The notes under the pieces were generated by a model. That model made no database searches, was not told the origin of the DNA, and saw only the letters and a list, made by a program, of their open reading frames with translations. Of a stretch of 64,000 nucleotides of DNA, positions 1 to 10,052 are shown one piece after another; position 1 is the stretch's first letter, and each line of letters begins with the position of its first letter. Origin of the DNA: a virus; IMG/VR virus record IMGVR_UViG_3300050120_000361, positions 124,001 through 188,000 of that record; one strand, 5' to 3'. The translations under genes and the position numbers were made by a program.

Positions 1-59
1 CAATCCGCAGCGCCGAGCCATTTCCCTTGAAGGGCGGGGCATCCCAAATAACACAATAA
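1..59 (+). CDS. Possible 3' end of an upstream gene (partial)
   Basis: One forward frame stays open from the window edge and stops with TAA at 57-59, giving about 18 codons that end in S-Q-I-T-Q. The 29-base A-rich gap to the next start is typical of gene junctions in this window. Too little is visible to assign a function, and the frame could be open by chance. Confidence 0.3.
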   Translation, partial: IRSAEPFPLKGGASQITQ

Positions 60-88
60 ACCTAAGAGAAACAACAAAAAACAGAACT

Positions 89-418
89 ATGACCGCCAAG
101 GTAATCAAGAAAATAACCGGTAAGCGAGGGGAGACGGGGTGGGTGTCGGACGTGCAGGAGAGCTTTTTCTGGAGCGGGGTGGTTTCATTTCTGATGATAT
201 TCGCGTTCGACCTGGAATTCGTGGAAAAGGGCTTCGGGGCGTACATACTTCTGGCGAAGGCCATGAACACAGGCGTGTGCTGGTTCTGCTTCATAATGGG
301 AAGCAGGAAGACATTGAACGTGCTTTCCCAGTTCATGAAGCTCTTCAACGCGATAAAGCGCGGCGACGAGAGGCTGGCCGAGGACGAAGAGGAGGCAGGA
401 ACGCCAGAAACAGAGTAA
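89..418 (+). CDS. Small membrane protein, possibly holin-like
   Basis: A 109-residue protein with a basic N-terminus (about residues 1-18), two hydrophobic segments (about 25-44 and 48-71) and a charged, acidic C-terminal tail rich in Glu and Asp. Two membrane segments with a charged tail is a common phage holin shape, but no family motif is recognised. The leader is A-rich with no Shine-Dalgarno sequence. The next gene, another membrane protein, starts 18 bases after the stop, so the two are probably co-transcribed. A structural or host-membrane role is equally possible. Confidence 0.6.
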   Translation: MTAKVIKKITGKRGETGWVSDVQESFFWSGVVSFLMIFAFDLEFVEKGFGAYILLAKAMNTGVCWFCFIMGSRKTLNVLSQFMKLFNAIKRGDERLAEDEEEAGTPETE

Positions 419-436
419 GACCAAAAACAAATAACC

Positions 437-856
437 ATGAACACCACTATCAGCCACCCCGACAAGCAGCAGCTCATTGAAATGAGTCTCAGCTCCTACT
501 ACGTATGGATAATACTCGGCGCGACCGCTTTTACAGCCGCTGGTTGGGTGTGGTGCATGGCAATAAACAGGAGGCAGGGCGTCGGCTCCTTTAACATGGG
601 AAACCTGCTGTACCTAACATCTTACCTCCTGCTCATTGGCAGGAACGTGTACCTCTGCCTGCAGGGCCCCAACATGCGGGACGCGCTGGCCATAAGGCTC
701 ACGCTCACGATAACGCTCCTGCAGCTCGGCGCCGTCGCGTGGTTCGTGATGACCTACTACTGGAACAGGCAGCAGAAGAACGAGTGGGGCGGAAGCCGGA
801 GCATAGGCGCATTCGACGCGCAAATGGACAAAACCGGCGATAACGACAAAAAGTAA
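437..856 (+). CDS. Three-pass membrane protein, function unknown
   Basis: A 139-residue protein with three predicted membrane helices, roughly residues 22-43, 54-75 and 87-108, separated by short polar loops, and a hydrophilic C-terminus containing several Asp and Lys residues. No family is recognised. It sits between another small membrane protein and the giant fibre gene. This position is compatible with a lysis or superinfection-exclusion role, but nothing in the sequence decides this. Confidence 0.6.
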   Translation: MNTTISHPDKQQLIEMSLSSYYVWIILGATAFTAAGWVWCMAINRRQGVGSFNMGNLLYLTSYLLLIGRNVYLCLQGPNMRDALAIRLTLTITLLQLGAVAWFVMTYYWNRQQKNEWGGSRSIGAFDAQMDKTGDNDKK

Positions 857-860
857 ATAG
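853..860 (+). promoter_or_regulatory. Candidate late promoter (GTAAATAG)
   Basis: A TAAATA-containing octamer overlaps the stop codon of the preceding gene and ends 27 bases before the start of the giant fibre gene. It resembles the T4-type late promoter core TATAAATA read by gp55-type sigma factors, one of which is encoded here. The overlap with TAA makes a chance match possible. Confidence 0.3.
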
Positions 861-887
861 GTTTCAGGACCAAAACAAATACAGAAC

Positions 888-3800
888 ATGAGCAATTTTC
901 TCGAGCTTCCATTCGGAATTAAGACATTAACCCCAACACCAGTGATATACTGGGAAGGCCCGTATTCATCCATAGCGGCCGCGAACGCCGCGGTGCCTTT
1001 GGGCGTGCGTTACCCATCCATGACTGTGCGAATAGTCCCTGGCGGCAACACGGCACCGTACATGGCCATGTGGGGCAATGACGTTTCGGACAACGGGCTC
1101 GCGGCGGTGCAGACGGGCGGCGGAGGGGGGAACGTGCAGCCGGTTTCTGGAACTTACGCGGAATTGACGGCTCTGGCCCAGGCGGGTTCATTGGTCCCAG
1201 GCGGCAGGTACCTGCTCACGGACTACAAGACGAGCTGGTGGTCGCCGGCCGACAGCCAGGCGCACACCGCGGATGTCGGCGAGACTTTGGTCCTTTTGGC
1301 GGCGAACGCAAACATATTCTCAAGAATAGCGCAGTCTCTCCAGAACCCAGACGATGAGCTCATATACGAATTCGCCTACAACAACCTGAGCGTAGGCTTT
1401 GAAATAAACTACCCCGTTACCGGCCGCATAATACGGCGCACTGACGTTCGGGGCAACCAGATAAACTTCGACTTCGTGGCGATACAGTTCGCCGGCGTGC
1501 CGGTTTTCGACCCGGACGCCCAGTGCGCCAACAACGTCATAGTCGGCAGCTTCGGCTTCACCGGGACCAACCAGCAGAACCCGGTAGCCGTCATGATACC
1601 GCTAATATACCCAATGGCCATAGCCGCCGGCGCTAACGAGAACTTCATAGACTCTGGCTCCCAGAACATAACCATAGGCGCGGGCTCATGCGGCAACAGG
1701 ATAGGGAAGAACGTCGGGCAGCAGCACGGATACGTAATATCACCGGGCTCTAACAACAACACGGTGGCCGACAACGCCAACCAGGGCGTGGCCGGAATAA
1801 TTGGCTCGGGCTCGAGCTACAATTTACTCGGGAACGGCGTCAGCCGCATAGGCTCGGGATGCTCGCACAACACGGTGCATGACGGCTGGAGCGCGGACAT
1901 AGCCTTCAACAACGGCGGCTCGAGCGGCAACGAAATAGGCCTGAAGGGCAACAGCGGCGGAAGCGGCATAGTGCTCGGCGGCGGCTGCGCCAACAACAAG
2001 GTAAAGGCGCCCAATGTTGACATGTCAGCTGGAGGGATAAACGGCATGGACATAGGCTCCGGCGGCGGACACGTGATAGGAGGCGGCTGCCACGACATAA
2101 CAGTGTCGAACGGCGTGACCAACTTGACATTCGGCAGCTCATGCTATGACATGTGGATTAAGGACGCGGGCCTGAGCGGAACCACCTACGCCAACGGCAC
2201 GAACAATGTTTGGCCATGGTCGCAGGGGGGCGCTTCAGTGATTGAGAAGACGTACTCCGAATTGATGACCCTCATCGCCGGAGCGGGGCTCCAGCCGGGC
2301 GCCACGTACAAGGTGACTGATTATCAGACCACATGGGTTCAGGGCATCACAGGCAAAGTTATAGTTAACGACATTGAACCGCTTTGGGTCAGGGCAATAG
2401 ACGCGTCAACCCTTGAGAAAAGCGTAATTTCACAGCAGTTCCCTTCGGATATTATAGAATGGAATGCCGAGGTGGATACAATACTTCAGGGAAGCCAAGT
2501 GCCTGGCGGCGCTGGAAGCGCCCTGGCCATGATAGACCCCACGGCGCTTACGGGTCAGTACCCGAACCTGGCATCCGTCGGCATAGGCATCGGTTCGGCG
2601 AGCAACCTAACCTGGGACCCGACCATAAGGGGCAGGGTTTCCGAGAACATATCGCCGAACAACGGCGACGGAACCCTTGAGATAATAGTGAGCATACAGA
2701 ACGATGACGACGGCGCGGACCTTCAGGGCCTGCATTTCATGGTGAACGGACAGGACTACTCCTTCGTATCCTCCGGCTCCAACGGCCCGACCTACTACTT
2801 GAACGGCGACGGCGTGTCTCCCATTTCAGCGGCCCAATTCCCGGGCAACGTCAACATACAGATGTGGGACAGCCAGCAGCCCCAGGACCTCACCACATCC
2901 CTGCCGCCGTACACCCCGGCGAGCAACGGCCTGCCACTCGAGGACACCCCAACCAAGGGCCTTATAAAACGGCGCGTGGACGAAAACGGTAACAGCATGC
3001 CTTGGGATCTGCGCGCGGCAATGTACGAGTCTCTCGTGCAGGCCGACCAGCCCGCGGGACCTCCCGCCGCGCAGTCCAGTATGTCCATACCATACCGGAT
3101 AGGCGAGCTCACGCACCGCAGGGCGAACTTCAAGCTGGACTCAACCGCACTTACCGGAGACTATTCCGGAGCGGGAAACAATGTGTTCTCCCTGGACAGC
3201 TACGCCAGCGGCTCAAGCGGAACTGGCTCATTCCTGCAATGGCACCTGAACCAGGCGGGAAAGACGGAAGGCGACGGCTTCCATACCGGAGACGGCAGCG
3301 GCGGCGACACCACCCCGATAAACGCCGAGGCGCAGCTCCTGGCGAATTCGGTGCCATTCGCGATACTCTTCAGCGCGAGGAACGCCTACACGGTGAACGC
3401 GAACATAGAGTACGAAGCTCCAAACATATCGGTTTGGGCCAACGTCAAGTTCAAGATAAACGGGGTTAACTACAAAGTGAACACCATTTACGGTAACACG
3501 CAGCAGAGCGTAAACAATCCACTGCTGCGCGTATCGGACAATCAGCCGATAAATTGGACCACGCTCCTTGGCGCCGACCCGATGTCCCACATAGTATCGC
3601 AGAACCTGCTCATACAGCTTTGGGATACCGTGGAGCCGGACGCCTACGACCTGACGCCTTTCTCCCTCGGTAACGACTCGCAGACGTACCAAATAAACAT
3701 ACTCGACGCGAACTCGAGTATGTTGGCCCAATTGGGCTTCGCGTACGGAGAATTCAACAGGACCCAGCCAATCTACCAGCAAACCTACTTCAATCCGGTG

Positions 3801-6800
3801 TACCCGCTAAGCGCGCAGATAACCACCAATATGGACCAGCAAGGCGGGGCATTCAATGTTATGGTCAACGGCCAGGTGACATCCATCGGCGAAATGGCGG
3901 CCAATGAGACTCGGGAGCTCGCCGGCGGGATAACGCCCAATGCGCTTTTCACCATTTACGGGCAGGCGCCTGAAGCCAATTCGCTCGCGGGGCTGCTGAT
4001 AGACGACAGCGCGCTTACGGGAAGATACGATTGGGGCGGCTCCCTGAGCAACGACCAGCAATCAACGGTGGGCAGGGGCGACGCTTACGTATTGGAAGTA
4101 ATTTGCGACCAAACGGCTGAAACCATATTCGCGAAGTCCTACAATGACGGGTCGGTTAACAGGCTTGAACCGCTTATCTACATTCCACAACTTGCTGACG
4201 ACCAGAGCCAATTAACATACACGGTGTACCTGTCGCGCAAGGCCCAATCCAATATTCTGAGGATTTCGGTGAACGGAGTCCTCAGCGCATTCCAGGACAA
4301 CAACATGGCGGCGCGGTATTCTCAGGGATACTCGGCGACAACCCCAATAGCCTCTGGCGTTTCAGGTAACATACAGATAACACTGTTCGATAACGATAAC
4401 GCCCAACCCGCAACATCGCTCTCCGACATTCCGGACCTTTCAGCGGCCGGGCAGTTGCCAAACCCCATTCAGCAGCAATTGGCCGATTGGTCCGAGGGAC
4501 AGCCGGAAATACCTGCAATCTACTCCGACTATGAGGTATTCGACGACTACACGCAGTGCTTCGGCAATTACGCCGAAAGCCCTTTCCTTAGGACGCTCAA
4601 CATAGCGCCGCAGTCGAACGGCAACAGGATACTCGGCAGTTCCGACAAGATAATAATAAGGGGCAATTCCTCGCGGAACACAATAACCGACGCGGTACTC
4701 GTAACACTCGACGAATACTCCGTTGAAAACACCGTGACCGGGACGAACGCCGACGGCAACGGGGCATCACCATACGATGGCGGAGGCTTCACGCACGTGC
4801 GCAACATCTACATAGGCTCAATATCCTCGCGGAACAGGGTGTTCGCCTCCAACACATCCATCCAGGAGCAGTCGTGCGACAACTTCGTAAAAGAGGCAAC
4901 GAGCACCAATTACTCCGCGGTTTCGATAAGCGGCCAGTCCAGCAACAATAAGATATTGGGTACCAATATCTCTATGGGCACAACCTCCAATGACAACTTT
5001 TTCGACGAGCTGTGCAACAACATAACCGCTGGAAACGACTTCAATGACAACCAGGTCTGGAACCAGCACGACATGGTTTACGGAGTCAACTGCACCAGGA
5101 ACATCGAGCAGGACCAAAGCGGACTAAGCAGAGGGGACAATTGGCAGGACCACAACCCCTACCGTTTCGACCCCGCGCCAATAGACATACTTTACAATGA
5201 CCTGCTGACACTCATAGGCGTTGCCGGACTTGTCAGGGGCCGAAACTACAGGATAACGGACTACCGGACAACTTGGGTTCAAGGGCTGACAACCAGGGTC
5301 AGGGCCGCCGACGTGGAGCCGCTGATAGTTACCGCCCTTGACGCGCAGACTCTGGACCAAAAGGTGAAATCCGCGCTGTGGCCAGCCGATGAAATATACT
5401 ACGACATCGAGCAATCCGTTATAGGCGCGCAGTCGCTTTCATACCCCATTACTGGAACAACAAAGTACCGAATAGACCCTTCAGCCCTTCAGTTCCGGGA
5501 CCTTCCGGACCTCACGCAGGGAGGCGTTTCGATGCAGTACGTGCAGTCGGACTCTTCGCCGTTCATGTCGTGGAATTTCCCGGACGGCATAACGGACCTT
5601 TTCCAGCAGACGCAGAACATGCTCGTTCAGGTGATACCCACCTACGCGAACGGCGGCCTCGACGTGAACGACCAGGCCGTTAAGGTAAAAATCAACGGGG
5701 AGGACTTTGCAATGAACGTGGACGGGGACGGCGTTGCCGCTTGGATTTCACAGCAGGACCAGTCAAACCTTGCGGACAGGTCGTGGGGCGGGAACATTTT
5801 AGTTCAGCTTTGGGATTTGGACAACCCAGAAGTCTACTCGCTTCTTCCGCAGACCACTGATGTTCCACAGCTCCCACTCCAGGACGTTCCCATAATGGGC
5901 CGAATATACTCGCGCAAGGACCAGTACGGAAACAAAGCGCCATACGACATCAGAGCGGTACTCGCAGCCTTCGTGCGGCAGGCAGTGCAGCCTGCCGGGC
6001 CGCCAACAGCAATGTTTAAGGCTGATGTTTTGTGGGAAGTCGGGCCGCTTGTGCATACCACGCCTTCGCAGTATTATTTGAAATTCGACAACACAGCGCT
6101 CACAGGCAGTTTCCCGAACAACGTGTCGGTAATATCTGTTGAGAAGTCCAATTCCCAGGACGGGGTGCAGTACTTCGTCAATTTGGCCTACTTCAGGAGC
6201 CACTTCAACTCGCCATTCTCTTCGCAGTTCGGCCTGAACACTGAGATAGCATGGAACGGTGACGCAATAGCCAATATAATGGTGGCGAGCTCCTCAACGA
6301 CGAACCCCCACACTTGGCCTACGAACCTCAAGCTCAAGATAAACGGGGTGAACTACACGACAGCGCCCACATGGCCCAACAACCAGCAGTTCGCGCAGCT
6401 CGTAAGGGTATCTGACGGCGCGCCGATAGACTTGCTTGCTGTATGCTCCTCGACAAGGAGCGGGCGCATGGACAACAACGTTCTTATTCAGCTTTGGGAT
6501 ACCGTTGAGCCGGCTCAATACGCCCTCGAAAACGTGGGAACGCCCGCGGTTCAGGGCAACGAAGACGTGAACTTCTATGTTGGGCTGTTCAACCAGGCGG
6601 ATATTCAGGCCAACCTTGAAATAAAGGCCTCGAACCTCACCCAGGACTACACCGGCGCCAATTCGTACACCTTCAATGTCGGCCCTTTCGGCGACACATC
6701 GGATGGCAGCAATTACCTTCAGGTTGGCAGCCTCAACGGGAACAACCAGGACGTAACCGCCGCGGTTACCAAGGCTGCGATGTCGGCGCAGGCGGTGTAC

Positions 6801-9800
6801 GAATTGGTCGGCGACTTCGCCGACGGCTCATTAAGCGTGGACGCGGGAGGCGTAACCTACTCTCTCGCGAACGGCCAGTTCATATCCGCCGCCGACAATA
6901 CCACTGAGCTCTCCACGGTATCATTCACCGAGGGGACTGTATTCAATCTTTGGGATACCACCCAACCGGCCCCACAGGCACCGGCCCCTGACGGCTTTGA
7001 CACCGGCTTAGCCGTAGATGGCGCGCCGTTCGGCTATGGAACAAAAAACCAGAACCTTGCGCTGCAGGTTATAGACCACACGGCGGAATATGCGGTTGCG
7101 GTTTGGTCTGACCACGACTATGACGGTCCCGGCTTCGATTTGATAGTGAACGGGCACACCGATATAGGCAACGCTCTGCCGAGAATAACGTCCCTGGCCG
7201 CGGGTAAGACGCATTCCACCAACGTCGCCTCCAACGACCTGACCGGCGAGAACATCCAGGTGCAGGTGTTTGGCGACACGGCCAACGGGCTTGTGGGCAT
7301 GCAGTTGGCCACTCTCTTCGGTGGAAACTACGACTGGGCCGGCGGCTCATCCATAGGCGACTGGTTCGATTTGCGGGTCTACAGAGACAGCGACTTTGCC
7401 ATCCTGCTGCAGATAACTCCGGGAAACATACCTGACATCGCGCTCGCTCTTCAGTACCTTGACGCTGCGGACACCTATTCCGTGTATTTCGGCAGGAAGC
7501 TCAACAACAACGTAGTTTCGCTGAACTTCAACGGCACGCAGACAAACTACTCCGACAACAACATAGTGGAATTCGAGGCTGCAACAGCACCCGAATTCCC
7601 GTTATCTTCCGTGATAGCCGCGGGGCTTTCAGGCCAGAATATTGCAATAGCTGTTTGGGATGCAGTTGGGGAACTGAACGGAAGCGCGCCAAACCCTCCG
7701 AGCATACCATACCTCCTACAGCCTGGCGAGCTCGCCCAACCTGCCTTTACGCCGCTTCCGGACTGGACCGACGGCGTGCCCTTCATTCCCGCAATATACG
7801 GCGACTCCCCCATATTTGCCCAAGACGGCACAGTATTGGATAACGTTATAGAGGACCCGCGCACGCTTACAGCAATGTTCGGTAGCGGGTGCGTTGGCAA
7901 CAGGCTCACGGCCGGCTCCGACAGGGTGACAATGCCTGGCTACGCGGTCGGCAACACGATAGACTCTGCCACAGATGTTATGATTAACTACGGCGCGGAG
8001 AACAACTACGTTTCCGGTCTCGACCAGGAAGGCGGCGCAAACAATGTTTTCATTGACGGCAGCTCCTCGGGGAACAAGGTTTACGGCAGCGGAATATCCA
8101 TAGGACAGAACAGCAATGACAACATTGTCGGACCTAACGCATGGCTGTCAAAGATAATGAACGGCTGCCAGCGCAACAGGGTTTTCGGCCAGCTGAACCT
8201 GATAGAGGACGGCGGCGTTGAGAACTACATCGACGAACAGAGCCAGTCTGTTAAGGTGGGACTCAATGGCAAGCAGAACAGCTTCATAAACAGCTCATTC
8301 GTGACCTACGGGCAGAACGCCGTGAGGAACACCGAGCTCAACAGCTCATACGTGACCCGCCCCGACAACTGGTCGGGTAACGACAACTCATCCGGTCCGG
8401 CCCTCCTTCTCCAGATAGGGAACATACTTAACGCGCACTTCCACCTCGCAACCCTGAACTGGCAGCAGGTCAACTCGCTCGTCACAAGGGACATGTTCGA
8501 CGACGGCGAACCATTGGACGCCGAGAGCGACGCGTACATACTCGAAAACACACAGTCCGTAAGCGTCACATCAACCCTTGAGGACGGCCACGCGCACACC
8601 GTATCTGTCAACTACAACCCGTACACGCGCAAATTCTTCGTTGACCCGGCAACGGTTCCGGCCAACCACCTGTGCTGGTTCATCGGACAGGACGCTGAAG
8701 CTATTGTCTGGAGCAGTTACGCCGAATTGTCGGCGCTCGCTGCCAACCAGCAGCTCGAGCCCGGCAAAAAGTACGTGATGTCTGACTTCACGAGCAAATT
8801 CAGGTACAACGGCGGCATAACAACAGGGCCGGTTGAGTGGCTCGTCCTTGAGGCGCTGAACCCCGGGCAGTTCCACGGCAAGGCGCAATCCATGCAGTAC
8901 CCCAAAGATGATATTTGGTACGACATTGCCGCTGGACCGATAATATCCGCCGATGCGGTTCAGGGATGGTCCAACACGCAATTGGAAGTCAATTCCGACG
9001 GCGTGGACGCTGCGCCGTTCGCTGGTGCAACCCTGATGCTCTACAACGCCACTACAGGGGAGTCGGTGCAGACCATAAATCCGGGCGCGGGCGACTCGCA
9101 AAACGCGATAGTACAGGTTCCCATAGGGTTCGCTTTCAGATTGTATCCCCTCGGCGTGTCCACAGGCACTTTTTGGGTGCAGATAAACGGCACGTCCTAC
9201 GAGGTTGGCCCTTACGACAATTCCGCGATAAGCGACGTCACGCAGGCGACCCAGATAGGTCCGGACATCGCGGCTAACTACTACGGTCAGGTGTACCTTG
9301 ACCAGGCGCAGGTTCCGCTGTACAGCCCATTGCCGGACAATTCCGCCGGCGTGCCCGAGCAGCAGGTTGCGATACCGGGAATGATAACCCGCCGCGTCGA
9401 TGACCAATTGAATGAGGCCCAGTACGACCACCGCAACGTTTACTTCTACTCGGGCGGGGAGGCCACCTACACTTTCGGCGCCAGTTCGAGGAACAACACC
9501 GTAAAGGCCATCATGCAGGACATCAACACCTATCCTCTGTGCTTTCTCGGGGCCGGGGCCATAGGGAACTATTTGGACGAAAGCTGCTTCGCCGTCTCAA
9601 CGGGCATTAACCCGGCTTTCAACAGGATTGAGGCCTGCCAGGTAATGACAATGGGCGAAGGCTGCCAGGGCAATTACTACCGAGGAGTCAGCAATTTCAG
9701 CGTGGCTGACGGAACTGTTGGCTTCGCGCAATGGGACTTCATGTACAGGAACCTCCAAGTGGTTAGGGACACCCCGAGCGGCCCGGTGGATGGCTCCAAC

Positions 9801-10010
9801 AACCTGTTCACCTTCAACCAGGAGTGCGTCGCGGGCACCGAAGAGGTATTCGTCAATGGCCTGCTAATGGAGCCAGGAACGGACTACACCATAGTGGATG
9901 TGAGCGGCTTCACCCTTGCGGTGACGCCCACCCCAACAGGGTTCAACGGAGCGCCGACGAGGATAAGGTGCAACTACCAGACACCCGGTCCGGGAGTCGG
10001 AGGGTTCTAA
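888..10010 (+). CDS. Giant modular tail fibre/adhesin, 3040 residues
   Basis: A virion-type fibre built from repeated modules. A domain with the pattern Y-x-E/D-L-x-x-L followed by P-G-x-x-Y-x-x-T/S-D-Y/F occurs four times, at about residues 88, 454, 1433 and 2607. Each copy is closed by an R-x-D-x-x-G/L-N segment (about 180, 693, 1674, 2834). Asn/Gly/Ser-rich stretches with a short periodic G-x-x-x-N pattern, resembling right-handed beta-helix rungs, fill about 211-438, 1235-1415, 2331-2492 and 2861-2951. Between them lie about eight beta-sandwich-like units ending in variants of N-I-x-I-Q-L-W-D. The last 70 residues carry an E-E-V-F-V-N-G-L-L motif found at phage fibre ends. The leader has no Shine-Dalgarno sequence. 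Likely role: host-surface recognition. Enzymatic activity of the beta-helices cannot be judged. Confidence 0.85.
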   Translation: MSNFLELPFGIKTLTPTPVIYWEGPYSSIAAANAAVPLGVRYPSMTVRIVPGGNTAPYMAMWGNDVSDNGLAAVQTGGGGGNVQPVSGTYAELTALAQAGSLVPGGRYLLTDYKTSWWSPADSQAHTADVGETLVLLAANANIFSRIAQSLQNPDDELIYEFAYNNLSVGFEINYPVTGRIIRRTDVRGNQINFDFVAIQFAGVPVFDPDAQCANNVIVGSFGFTGTNQQNPVAVMIPLIYPMAIAAGANENFIDSGSQNITIGAGSCGNRIGKNVGQQHGYVISPGSNNNTVADNANQGVAGIIGSGSSYNLLGNGVSRIGSGCSHNTVHDGWSADIAFNNGGSSGNEIGLKGNSGGSGIVLGGGCANNKVKAPNVDMSAGGINGMDIGSGGGHVIGGGCHDITVSNGVTNLTFGSSCYDMWIKDAGLSGTTYANGTNNVWPWSQGGASVIEKTYSELMTLIAGAGLQPGATYKVTDYQTTWVQGITGKVIVNDIEPLWVRAIDASTLEKSVISQQFPSDIIEWNAEVDTILQGSQVPGGAGSALAMIDPTALTGQYPNLASVGIGIGSASNLTWDPTIRGRVSENISPNNGDGTLEIIVSIQNDDDGADLQGLHFMVNGQDYSFVSSGSNGPTYYLNGDGVSPISAAQFPGNVNIQMWDSQQPQDLTTSLPPYTPASNGLPLEDTPTKGLIKRRVDENGNSMPWDLRAAMYESLVQADQPAGPPAAQSSMSIPYRIGELTHRRANFKLDSTALTGDYSGAGNNVFSLDSYASGSSGTGSFLQWHLNQAGKTEGDGFHTGDGSGGDTTPINAEAQLLANSVPFAILFSARNAYTVNANIEYEAPNISVWANVKFKINGVNYKVNTIYGNTQQSVNNPLLRVSDNQPINWTTLLGADPMSHIVSQNLLIQLWDTVEPDAYDLTPFSLGNDSQTYQINILDANSSMLAQLGFAYGEFNRTQPIYQQTYFNPVYPLSAQITTNMDQQGGAFNVMVNGQVTSIGEMAANETRELAGGITPNALFTIYGQAPEANSLAGLLIDDSALTGRYDWGGSLSNDQQSTVGRGDAYVLEVICDQTAETIFAKSYNDGSVNRLEPLIYIPQLADDQSQLTYTVYLSRKAQSNILRISVNGVLSAFQDNNMAARYSQGYSATTPIASGVSGNIQITLFDNDNAQPATSLSDIPDLSAAGQLPNPIQQQLADWSEGQPEIPAIYSDYEVFDDYTQCFGNYAESPFLRTLNIAPQSNGNRILGSSDKIIIRGNSSRNTITDAVLVTLDEYSVENTVTGTNADGNGASPYDGGGFTHVRNIYIGSISSRNRVFASNTSIQEQSCDNFVKEATSTNYSAVSISGQSSNNKILGTNISMGTTSNDNFFDELCNNITAGNDFNDNQVWNQHDMVYGVNCTRNIEQDQSGLSRGDNWQDHNPYRFDPAPIDILYNDLLTLIGVAGLVRGRNYRITDYRTTWVQGLTTRVRAADVEPLIVTALDAQTLDQKVKSALWPADEIYYDIEQSVIGAQSLSYPITGTTKYRIDPSALQFRDLPDLTQGGVSMQYVQSDSSPFMSWNFPDGITDLFQQTQNMLVQVIPTYANGGLDVNDQAVKVKINGEDFAMNVDGDGVAAWISQQDQSNLADRSWGGNILVQLWDLDNPEVYSLLPQTTDVPQLPLQDVPIMGRIYSRKDQYGNKAPYDIRAVLAAFVRQAVQPAGPPTAMFKADVLWEVGPLVHTTPSQYYLKFDNTALTGSFPNNVSVISVEKSNSQDGVQYFVNLAYFRSHFNSPFSSQFGLNTEIAWNGDAIANIMVASSSTTNPHTWPTNLKLKINGVNYTTAPTWPNNQQFAQLVRVSDGAPIDLLAVCSSTRSGRMDNNVLIQLWDTVEPAQYALENVGTPAVQGNEDVNFYVGLFNQADIQANLEIKASNLTQDYTGANSYTFNVGPFGDTSDGSNYLQVGSLNGNNQDVTAAVTKAAMSAQAVYELVGDFADGSLSVDAGGVTYSLANGQFISAADNTTELSTVSFTEGTVFNLWDTTQPAPQAPAPDGFDTGLAVDGAPFGYGTKNQNLALQVIDHTAEYAVAVWSDHDYDGPGFDLIVNGHTDIGNALPRITSLAAGKTHSTNVASNDLTGENIQVQVFGDTANGLVGMQLATLFGGNYDWAGGSSIGDWFDLRVYRDSDFAILLQITPGNIPDIALALQYLDAADTYSVYFGRKLNNNVVSLNFNGTQTNYSDNNIVEFEAATAPEFPLSSVIAAGLSGQNIAIAVWDAVGELNGSAPNPPSIPYLLQPGELAQPAFTPLPDWTDGVPFIPAIYGDSPIFAQDGTVLDNVIEDPRTLTAMFGSGCVGNRLTAGSDRVTMPGYAVGNTIDSATDVMINYGAENNYVSGLDQEGGANNVFIDGSSSGNKVYGSGISIGQNSNDNIVGPNAWLSKIMNGCQRNRVFGQLNLIEDGGVENYIDEQSQSVKVGLNGKQNSFINSSFVTYGQNAVRNTELNSSYVTRPDNWSGNDNSSGPALLLQIGNILNAHFHLATLNWQQVNSLVTRDMFDDGEPLDAESDAYILENTQSVSVTSTLEDGHAHTVSVNYNPYTRKFFVDPATVPANHLCWFIGQDAEAIVWSSYAELSALAANQQLEPGKKYVMSDFTSKFRYNGGITTGPVEWLVLEALNPGQFHGKAQSMQYPKDDIWYDIAAGPIISADAVQGWSNTQLEVNSDGVDAAPFAGATLMLYNATTGESVQTINPGAGDSQNAIVQVPIGFAFRLYPLGVSTGTFWVQINGTSYEVGPYDNSAISDVTQATQIGPDIAANYYGQVYLDQAQVPLYSPLPDNSAGVPEQQVAIPGMITRRVDDQLNEAQYDHRNVYFYSGGEATYTFGASSRNNTVKAIMQDINTYPLCFLGAGAIGNYLDESCFAVSTGINPAFNRIEACQVMTMGEGCQGNYYRGVSNFSVADGTVGFAQWDFMYRNLQVVRDTPSGPVDGSNNLFTFNQECVAGTEEVFVNGLLMEPGTDYTIVDVSGFTLAVTPTPTGFNGAPTRIRCNYQTPGPGVGGF

Positions 10011-10052
10011 CGGGCGATAACAATCAAACATTACGAAAATAGTATATAACCA

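Noticed and set aside
888-10010. CRISPR array or long DNA repeats
   Set aside because: The repeats in this gene are protein-level modules with diverged DNA, not direct repeats with spacers.
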